A stretch of DNA of 64,000 nt from Trichoplusia ni. Lineage: Eukaryota > Arthropoda > Insecta > Lepidoptera > Noctuidae. The notes beneath the pieces are model-generated. The model searched no databases and was not told where the DNA came from. It saw only the letters and a list, made by a program, of their open reading frames with translations. Shown piece after piece: positions 33,852 through 44,900 of this stretch. Made by a program: the position numbers and the translations under genes. Position 1 is the first letter of the stretch; each line of letters begins with the position of its first letter. Where the stretch lies: assembly GCF_003590095.1 (NCBI RefSeq), contig NC_039480.1:15663328-15727327 (forward strand). The letters are read 5' to 3'.

Positions 33852-35639
33852 TGTGCGAAATTATGTGAAGGTGGTGAAGGTGGTATAGTTTGGTATTTTT
33901 TTACCGTTAACATTGAATAAAAGGACTTTTACTTTATTATTCTATCATCTATCAGCGTTAGCAACAGCTAAATCATACAATACCATTGGCTTATCAGCTA
34001 AATTTACTTACGTGTGAAGTGTGGGTTGATTAAAAAACTAAAAAGGTGTTAACAAATATCGTTAACGTGTTACATTGTTGACCTTGTAACACGTCACACA
34101 ACAAAATTGTTTTGTATTGAAATAATAAATAGCATACCTATCTAATCATTTTCTAACATGAATGTATGTAATAAATTAGTCACAAACACGAAACTATGTT
34201 ATGAATTTAACTTGTATGGTGTGCATTATGAACGTAGATATCAAATTATAAATGGCCCTTAGCCGTTAACAGGCCCTCTATGCTATGAATCAGCAAAAGT
34301 TTTATGAATCAGAATTACCTACACCATTAAAAGTGATACATAAAACATATTTATGGGGCGAAATAGTGACCTTGAGCTGATATTTACGAAATTTCCGCAT
34401 AAATAACTATCTACCTACTTATACCTTATTGGCATTATCACTTAAGAACAACGTGAATTATGGCCTGACTCCATGTGCTCAAGCACTTATAAGTATTAAA
34501 CAGGAAATAATAAATTGTGTATAAGGTAAACAATTTGGACAATATACATAATTTCTCTCAATAAAGTGTTAAGTAACTACTTAACCGATACGGAAATTTA
34601 CTGCACACACAGTATCTGCCGCTCTAACCTTGCCGACCCACAAGATACTTTTTCTCTTGGAGCTGCTGGAAAACTCAAATAAACTACAAAATGAATACTA
34701 CTCTTTTTGTATGTTTAATGCTTAATTCAGAGTATATTGAAGTAATTACTTCTTTTAAGACGGTAAAATACCACTTTTGTCTGGCTTCCTTCTCTGTATA
34801 TGGCATGTATATGGCAGCAAGATACAAGTTCAACCTCTCTCACTTGAACCCACAGCGCTAACCGCTTTTCTCAAGTTAATAAACAATTATATGAAACTGT
34901 TCAACGGGTTAAGTAAAGTCGACTCAAGTAGAGGGTCAAAAAACGGTAGATCGATTTTGTAAAATTACATTTGCTAGATTTTTCTTTGACCCAGCTAGCA
35001 GAAGAATTATAAAATAGTCAAACATTTAAAAATCAATCAATCAGAAATTTACCTGTAATGATAATAAGTATTAAAAGAAAATGGAACCCTATTTCTTAAA
35101 AGTATGCTGCACACTTTTGTATCGATACTTTTATTTTGTTATTGAAACTGAGTTGACTTGACGAGAATATCATCGCATCAAAATAAGTTCTTTATAGTTG
35201 ACAATTTAATGTTAAAAAAAATATGTCCAATCAAGAATCGTATATAAAACTGGAAATGCTGAAATTAATTCTATAACGACTCTCAGAGACTAATAATTAA
35301 ATTAAAACATTTTTGTTGTTTAATTTTTGTTTTGTTTTTTAGTGTAGTGCGAATGTTGAATTATTCTTCCCATTGCAATTCTTTTTCCGTTTAAAACAAA
35401 TAATCAAATCAAATCAATATTGGCAGCTACTTAAATGTTTGATTACGTTCATGTTACTTAAATCCGAAATAAAGTTATGAAATTAATTTGTAGATAAATC
35501 GATGATAAAATCTACTGACTATAAATAAAATGTTAGGTAAAGTGACAACCATAACGAATCTACTGTCAACGTCGACCTCTTCTTCCCCCTTCACCCTTCT
35601 TCCGAATCCGAATCATCCTTGTCATATCGTTAGAGTTAT
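33852..35639. other. intergenic; no gene recognised
   Basis: This AT-rich stretch between the Helitron and the NFX1-like gene holds no supported coding region. A short AATCAAATCAAATCAA run at about 35400 resembles the tail of the CR1-like LINE in reverse, possibly an old truncated insertion. The promoter of the NFX1-like gene should lie near 35.5-35.7 kb, but no clear core element is evident. Confidence 0.4.
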
Positions 35640-35984
35640 TGCAATTTTATAAATTATTAAATTATTTTAGTTTATTTTTTGTTACTTTATAGTTATTTTT
35701 AACAAAAACGACTCGATAGACAAAACAAGCAAGTGGTAAGTCGACTATAGTGTTCAGTAAATTAGAAAGTGGCACATGTCGGTAGCTTTCGCATTTGATA
35801 ACAAATTATTATTTTTATTCATTTCAGGCCGAGTTACACGGTTAACTATAGACCTCAGGCTTCGGCCTGCGGTCACAAAAACACGACCACCCTTGAAAAA
35901 CACGCGTAAAGCTTCTAAATTCTTCAACATACTTTATCAATATCTCACAAATATTTCATAATATATCTTAATTTTTCCGTAACC
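35640..35984 (+). other. 5' UTR with one intron, NFX1-like gene
   Basis: A donor (AAGTG|GTAAGT) after 35735 and an acceptor (ATTTCAG) ending at 35827 suggest a non-coding first exon and a second exon from 35828 that runs into the ATG at 35985. The transcription start is not fixed by the sequence. Confidence 0.5.
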
Positions 35985-38900
35985 ATGTCTCAGTGGAACA
36001 ATTCATACGCTTACGATAACCAGTACCAATCCTGGAATGGTGATCCCAATTGTCAATATGCTAACCAGACCTATTATCCTAACAGAGCAGAGCCAGCTAA
36101 TCAATATGTGAGCTTTAATGAGTTTTTATCTCAAATGCAAAACAATGGTGCGCCGAATTCTGCTAACTATAGTAATGTACAATACGAAGCTTATCAAAAT
36201 AGGCATTACAACTACCAGAACTTACCACCCAACGCTCAAAACCCTCAATTAGACAGTTATGGATATGCAGCCTCATCAAATGCCCCCAATGGTGCTGAAG
36301 CATACCAAATGAATGTCCAAAGTCAGTACGCTCCAGTGGCTCCCAATACCAATGCTTACACAAATGCAATGATACTCAAATCCAACTTAACTCCTACTGC
36401 CACTGAGTTTGTGCCAAAATGTTCTATGATGAATCCTTCAACTAGCACTCAGAACATTCCTGAGACCAGTACTGTGAATGAGGATAGTGAATTTAGAAAT
36501 AATTATGTTAATGTAAATGACTCAAGAAATCACCATTCAAATGTAAGTGATTCACGAAATAACTATGTCAACACCAGTGAATCTCGTACCAATGCTAGCA
36601 GTAAATCTGATACAAACTGGAGAGAACGTCCTCAAAGTTCCCAGCAAAGCAATGAACAGAACCCAAGAACAGAATCATTTCAGCGTCCACAAGAGGTAAC
36701 GAGAAGCCATGAGCCTAATAGTCGTCGTAATCGCGATAATAACTATCGCGATTATGAATCAAAATCTAGACACGAATTAACCGGTCGTAATTATGAATCG
36801 AATGGGCGCCACGACTATAACAACCGAAATTATGACTCAAATGGGCGCCATGAGTCTAACAGTCGCAGCTATGAATCTAATAGTCGATACGAATCTAGCA
36901 ACCATAGTCAAGAATCAGATGTTCGTCAAAATGAACCCAGTGGTCGCAGCCGTGAACCAAACGACTCAAATAGTCGCAACTACGAATCAAATAACCGCAG
37001 CTATGAAACAAGCAACAAAAGAGGTCAATCAAAGCAAAATTATAAGTCGAAAAACAATGATGATGCTCGTACTTTTTACAACAGTTCCATAAGTAAGGAT
37101 AGCCAGGATGTGAGAAATGGGAGGGGTGAAGGGTCTGGCCGCGGAAAGAACTGGATAGGAAGCCAGCGTGTCAGGGCGACAGAACGGAACTGCACAGAAG
37201 ATGAGCAATATGCAAACACCTACTTAAAGGAGGAAAGAATGGAAAGCAGAGAAAGAGAGAGAGAAAAAGTGACTAGAGTGGAACCCATTCAAAGCCCAGC
37301 TCGCTCAAAAAGTAAACATCAGAATAATGATCAAGGTTCGTAAATTTGCTTTATTGTTGTAAGATCTTTTAAGTTTGTTTTTGTATATCCATTATCAATT
37401 TTATCAATTGTAAATAATAATTGATAAATTGTCCATATATCTTTTTGTAATATGTTGCAATCAACATGACACATCAATCAGTATTTACATAACTACAATA
37501 TGTTTTTGTTAATAGCCTAGTATGTAGAACACATGACTAAGCCTACTAAGCCTTTAGTACTTTTCCTTAAAATTTTACCTTCACACTAAAGTTATAATTA
37601 AAATTCTTGCTATCTCTGTCACTCTCCTATAATGTAGAGACAGATGAGCTTTTCTTTATCCTTTTTTATCCTCCATGTAAATAGTTGTTTCTGCTATAGT
37701 CTGTACAGTATTCAGCCTATTATTCCTATTGTTCCTTCACAGAATAGGTCTTGTACAGTACACAAGACTTGTTTACCTCTAGTAAGAACTATGGTCAGCC
37801 AATCACAAGTCTAATCAAGTACATAATTTGGCTGCCAAACTTAATGTATGAATATTAGTAAATCAATGAGTAAAAATGCCTGGCGCATATCCAATACTAG
37901 CTGTTGCCCGCGACTTCGTCCACGTGATCGATTGTATCTTCGCTCCTATTAGTCGCAGCGTGATGTTATATAGCCTATAGCCTTCCTTGATACAAGGTCT
38001 ATTCAACACAAAAAGAATTTTTCAATTCGAACCAGTAGATCCTGAGATTAGCGCGTTCAAACAAACAAACAAACAAACAAACAAACTCTTCAGCTTTATA
38101 TATTAGTATAGATATATAATACGTTTTTAGAGTCTATCCATTGCAGCATTCAGTATATACATTTAATAGACAGGTATGAGATAGTAAAACTTTTCAAACA
38201 ACAGTTTTTGTCTATTAAAAAAAAACAATATTACATTTTTAATACACGCAGTAGACGCCATTAAATACTATACTTTATATATGGTGATGCCCTGAATTGA
38301 GTAAAACCCAAATCGATTCATAAAAATTTTGTATGCAGTATGGTTTCATAAACCATATTAAAGGTACATTTATTTTACAGCAAATAAAGAGATGACTCAA
38401 CGGGAGCGCCTTGCAGAGCAGTTAGATAAAGGAACGCTGGAGTGTCTGGTGTGCTGCGACAGAGTCAAGCAGTTTGATCAAGTGTGGTCCTGCACCAACT
38501 GCTACCATGTACTGCATCTCAGGTGCATTAGAAAATGGGCCATGAGTAGTATGGTCGGTGAGTACTAAAAAATACTGTTATTTAAGTAAACCAACTTGGT
38601 GTGAAAATATTCAATGAAAGTTGTCAATTAATTTAAGTAACAATACATGTTTACTCAAACTTGAACAGCTGTTGATAATAATGAATACAAAAATCTGTTG
38701 CCATTATCAGCCTGGTGTTCACTGTGATAAATTTAATACAATCTTTGTGAATGAACCACTTGGGCATACATTACTATTTCATATCATCAGAAATAGAAAA
38801 TCTGTCTAATTAGAGTCAATGTGCTACAGGATAACTATTTAGTACATTTTTAAAACTTGCGATATTGAATTAAATTTCATAGTTCATTTTTGACACTCAC

Positions 38901-41900
38901 GCGTATTTATCGGGTTTGCTTAACTAATTTTGGACCCAACCGACGTCATTCACGCTGATGATTAAGAATTCCAGTTGGGTCCGGAACTACTCCGACAATC
39001 CCGATAAATACGCGTTAGTTAAACCATTGCCTCATTTAATTTTGAGTCATACTCACAAGTTAGTATAAAAAATTCATAGTTCTTTTTACATCTGTCGTGT
39101 ATTATTTGTAGAGGGCAAGTGGCGCTGCCCGGCCTGTCAGAACACGAGCGAGCTGATCCCGGGCGAGTACCGCTGCATGTGCGGCGCCGTGCGCGCGCCC
39201 GAGTACGTGCGCGGCGCGGCGGGCGCGCACACGTGCGGCCGCGCCTGCCGCCGCGCGCGCGCCTGCCCGCACCCCTGCACGCTGCTGTGCCATCCCGGGC
39301 CCTGCCCGCCCTGCCAGGCCACCGTCGTCAAGTATGTGCTCCTGATATATAACTTAGCTTGAGACTAAAAAGTGCAATGTGTCCGCAAATTGCTCGTGCC
39401 CATGTAGCTGTCATTAAATTTACGAATGTGTAAAGAAAAAGCAGTTTCTTGTTGCTTTAAACCATTGTGATACTTTTAAATCTCGTATCTTATGAAGTAT
39501 ATAGAAAATCTGTATAATTAGAAACATAAACAATCAACGTAACTTCTGAAAAAAAAACACTATTACAATGTCACCAAAAATAAATAAAAAATTCATAGAA
39601 GAATATCGAGAATAATTTATTGATCTTCTTCAAAGTAATTGTAGTAAAATGTTCACGCAATCTGTGCAGACAATGCGGCTGCGGTGCGGAGACCCGCTCG
39701 GTGTTATGCAGCAGCAAGCTGCCGCAAGTTTGCGGCCGAGTGTGTGGCCGCACGCTGCAGTGCGGTGTGCACAAGTGCAAGAGCGACTGCCACGAGGGAC
39801 CCTGTGATGAATGCACCGAGGTTGTCACACAAGGTAAAATACTCAAATATAATATATGTTTTAGTGTTTCATGTATTGAAAGTCAGTTCAAACAGTTTTA
39901 ATAGCTCTAAAGTGCTGAATGATGCCATTCTTATATAATATAGTAAGTGTCATTTCTACTTTTTCCTCTACTCGGCCTTATTTATTATTCCGATTTATTT
40001 TAGATTGCCCATAACCTATCTAAATATGTATTGGTTGTAATGAATAAGAACCCCGTGTTTGTGCGCTTAGTGTGCTACTGCCCGGCGGCCAAGTCCCGCT
40101 CGGTGGTGTGCACGGCGGAGTCGGGGTCGTGCGGCAGCTGGTCGTGCGGCGACACGTGCGGCCGCGTGCTGGCGTGCGGCGCGCACGTCTGCCGCGCGCC
40201 CTGCCACGCGCCGCCCTGCCGGCCCTGCGCGCTGCTGCCGCAACACGTGCCCACCTGCCCCTGCGGGAACACGCAGTCAGTACCGCACACTAACACACTC
40301 TAATATATCTTACTGCCGCGCGCCCTGCCACGCGCCGCCCTGCCGGCCCTGCGCGCTGCTGCCGCAACACGTGCCCACCTGCCCCTGCGGGAACACGCAG
40401 TCAGTACCGCACACTAACACACTCTAATATATCTTACTGCCGCGCGCCCTGCCACGCGCCGCCCTGCCGGCCCTGCGCGCTGCTGCCGCAACACCTGCCC
40501 ACCTGCCCCTGCGGGAACACGCAGTCAGTACCGCACACTAACACACTCTAATATATCTTACTGCCGCGCGCCCTGCCACGCGCCGCCCTGCCGGCCCTGC
40601 GCGCTGCTGCCGCAACACGTGCCCACCTGCCCCTGCGGGAACACGCAGTCAGTACCGCACACTAACACACTCTAATATATCTTACTGCCGCGCGCCCTGC
40701 CACGCGCCGCCCTGCCGGCCCTGCGCGCTGCTGCCGCAACACGTGCCCACCTGCCCCTGCGGGAACACGCAGTCAGTACCGCACACTAACACACTCTAAT
40801 ATATCTTACTGCCGCGCGCCCTGCCACGCGCCGCCCTGCCGGCCCTGCGCGCTGCTGCCGCAACACGTGCCCACCTGCCCCTGCGGGAACACGCAGTCAG
40901 TACCGCACACTAACACACTCTAATATATCTTACTTCCGCGCGCCCTGCCACGCGCCGCCCTGCCGGCCCTGCGCGCTGCTGCCGCAACACGTGCCCACCT
41001 GCCCCTGCGGGAACACGCAGTCAGTACCGCACACTAACACACTCTAATATATCTTACTGCCGCGCGCCCTGCCACGCGCCGCCCTGCCGGCCCTGCGCGC
41101 TGCTGCCGCAACACGTGCCCACCTGCCCCTGCGGGAACACGCAGTCAGTACCGCACACTAACACACTCTAATATATCTTACTGCCGCGCGCCCTGCCACG
41201 CGCCGCCCTGCCGGCCCTGCGCGCTGCTGCCGCAACACGTGCCCACCTGCCCCTGCGGGAACACGCAGTCAGTACCGCACACTAACACACTCTAATATAT
41301 CTTACTGCCGCGCGCCCTGCCACGCGCCGCCCTGCCGGCCCTGCGCGCTGCTGCCGCAACACGTGCCCACCTGCCCCTGCGGGAACACGCAGTCAGTACC
41401 GCACACTAACACACTCTAATATATCTTACTGCCGCGCGCCCTGCCACGCGCCGCCCTGCCGGCCCTGCGCGCTGCTGCCGCAACACGTGCCCACCTGCCC
41501 CTGCGGGAACACGCAGTCAGTACCGCACACTAACACACTCTAATATATCTTACTGCCGCGCGCCCTGCCACGCGCCGCCCTGCCGGCCCTGCGCGCTGCT
41601 GCCGCAACACGTGCCCACCTGCCCCTGCGGGAACACGCAGTCAGTACCGCACACTAACACACTCTAATATATCTTACTGCCGCGCGCCCTGCCACGCGCC
41701 GCCCTGCCGGCCCTGCGCGCTGCTGCCGCAACACCTGCCCACCTGCCCCTGCGGGAACACGCAGTCAGTACCGCACACTAACACACTCTAATATATCTTA
41801 CTGCCGCGCGCCCTGCCACGCGCCGCCCTGCCGGCCCTGCGCGCTGCTGCCGCAACACGTGCCCACCTGCCCCTGCGGGAACACGCAGTCAGTACCGCAC

Positions 41901-44900
41901 ACTAACACACTCTAATATATCTTACTGCCGCGCGCCCTGCCACGCGCCGCCCTGCCGGCCCTGCGCGCTGCTGCCGCAACACGTGCCCACCTGCCCCTGC
42001 GGGAACACGCAGTCAGTACCGCACACTAACACACTCTGATATATATCTAATGCACGTCTTTCATTGATGTACTTTCGGAGATATACCTCTCCCAAGGTAC
42101 GAGAGTAAGACGGACTGAGGAGCAGAAGCAAAAACAAGAGATTTGAGCAGAAGCAAAAACAAGAGATTTCTAAGTCCTCAACTGTGTAATTTGTCTGCTA
42201 CGGGCTATTTTTGACAATTTTTCATTGATTTTAGTGATTTAAATTCGAATGCCTGAAAATGTATAAAAAAAAAACCCTGAATGCACTATTTGTTGTACCT
42301 TTCTTCGAACTGATAAATAATCCACTTATTCTCAACAGACTTCCAAAAGACTCGCGCAAGTCTTGTACCGACCCGATCCCACTGTGCGGTAACATTTGTG
42401 CCAAACCGCTGCAGTGCGGGCCCGCTGGAGACAAGCACTTCTGCAAACTTAATTGTCATGAAGGTATGCATATTTTTTTTCCTTTCCACCCAATTATATT
42501 TAAATAACTTACTTTAGAACACTACGTAGGGTTTTCTCAACAGGATTGATTTTTTTATATATACTTTATTCGCAGGTCCATGCCCCGAATGTCCCGATAA
42601 AACTGTGCTCCAATGTCGCTGCGGTCACTCTAGTCGTGAGGTACCGTGCGCCGAACTGCCCGAAATGTACAACAATGTGCTGTGCCAGAAGAAGTGTAAT
42701 AAGGTACGTTGACACATACTGCTGTTGGCGACCGCCAGCAATAGCAATTATGCTGATCGTGGGTTCTGTTGGAGGTGGTTCTCTAATGTTATTAATTATT
42801 TTGATGAGAATGTACACCAGATAACTCGTCGTAGATCCGCGTAAAGCACTCACTTCACCCAAAGTGCGAACGCATTCGCAGCTGCCCTGCCCGCGCTTGC
42901 CGAAGTCTCTTTGCGTATAAGCAAACCGATGACTGGTACCTCTAAATTATGGAGTAATTCCTTTAGATATCTTCATGCCAGCTCCTTGTAGTTTCTCATG
43001 TCAAGGCAATATAACTAATGAATATCTCACTGTCTCCCGTCGTCCAACAGAAGTTATCATGCGGTCGCCACCGCTGCCGCACAGTATGCTGCGCGGCGAC
43101 CTCGCACCGCTGCGCCGTGGTGTGCGGCCGCACGCTGTCCTGCCAGACGCACCGCTGCGAGGAGTTCTGCCACACCGGACACTGCGCGCCCTGCCCGCGC
43201 GTCAGTGAGTGTCACATGTCATAAGTTATCAATATGATCGCATCGTAAACAGAAAGTGGGAATCTGATAGGAGATTTTAGAGATTTGTACTGTGATATTG
43301 TATATGGGTATCATGCAGAATCAAAGCCTTTGCAGTCGGTTTAAAACCGACTTCAGATAAGAAATGTTGCGCCAAACTTCATGACTATTGGGATTTTCTT
43401 TAATGGGATCAAATGACAGCTATTTTAGCTAAATGAAAATATAATCAACAATAATTAATAGGTTTAAATGATCTAAATTCAAATCTCAAAATCGGTCCCG
43501 CCGTTTCTATAATTGTAAATTGTCATCAGGTTTGAAGTTACTCTGAAAATTTTAGCCTTCTAGCTTATCGGGAAGTGCCTCAAAGTTGAGTTACATAAAT
43601 CCAATCGAATCGACAAACAAACAAATAAGTGAGTGTAGCTCACCGTGAAAATCGGTTCATCCGGTGCGAAGCTATTTCGACGTACACCTCCCCATGCCCC
43701 CAGGCTTCGAGGAGCTGTCGTGCTCGTGCGGCGCGCAGACGCTGCTGCCGCCGGTGCGCTGCGGCGCGCGCCCGCCCGCCTGCAGCGCGCCGTGCGGCCG
43801 CGCGCGCGCCTGCCGCCACCCGCCGCACCACTCCTGCCACGCGGGGGACTGCCCGCCCTGCGTCGTGCTCACCACCAAGCGCTGCCACGGGAACCACGAG
43901 GTCAGCACGACACTTACATTAGCGCACGCTCAGGCTGAGAATACTGGAATTATTTAAACTGTCCTGAAACGAATTCATTTTATAATCACATCTTACGTGA
44001 TTTTTAAAATGCGTCCTAAGTCCCATTAAACGACCCAAGTTCAGCTCAGATTCAGGAAATACTCTACAGTCGTTAAATACACTTATACAAGCACTTTAAC
44101 CTGGACTTTAAAAAAAGACCGCGGCCTACGAGTTCGTTCGACCGTTAAAAAGTGATGATGTAATATGTATTACTTGCAGAATAAAATTTCGATAATAATA
44201 CTCATTTTTGTTTCTAGGAACGAAAAACGATACCGTGTTCCCAAGAAGAGTTCTCTTGTGGTTTGCCTTGCGGGAAGCCACTGCCGTGTGGCAAGCACAC
44301 CTGCATCAAGACGTGTCATAAGGGTCCTTGTGATACTGGCAAGTAAGTACCTCACTCCATTTCTTACTATGGATCATTATTCTAATGATAAGTCAGTCAT
44401 TTTTGTTTTTACTGCATATTATTCATAACTTTTTTTCGCACTCATAGCCTATACAATCACTGATGCTACATTGCCTTTATTTCCTTCTCTAAAACATGAA
44501 TGAGCTCGTGCGTTAACGCAGATGTCAACTGACTGACGATCGTAAAACATTGGCTTACATCGTTGTGAAATACACTTCACTCCCCGCAAGCACCTCAAAA
44601 ACTGTCAATTTGTATGACTGAATATAATATTATGTAGTAAACATGTCGTTCGTATATCAGATGCACCCAGCCGTGCATGGTCCCGCGCCCCAGCTGCGGG
44701 CACCCGTGCGCGGCGGCGTGCCACGCGGGCGCGGCGGGCGCGGGCGCGGCCTGCCCCAGCGCCGCGCCCTGCCGCCGCGCCGTGCGGGCCACCTGCCCCT
44801 GCGCGCGCCGCCACGCGCAGCGGCCCTGCTGCGACAACGCACGCGACTATGCCAAGTAAGCGCTACTCCACGATGCAACATTATCCATCCATCATCAGTT

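Noticed and set aside
40189..42048. GC-rich direct repeats resembling a CRISPR array or repeated coding exons
   Set aside because: There are no variable spacers, the unit is head to tail, and it contains stops and no acceptor; it is a minisatellite from one exon-intron border.
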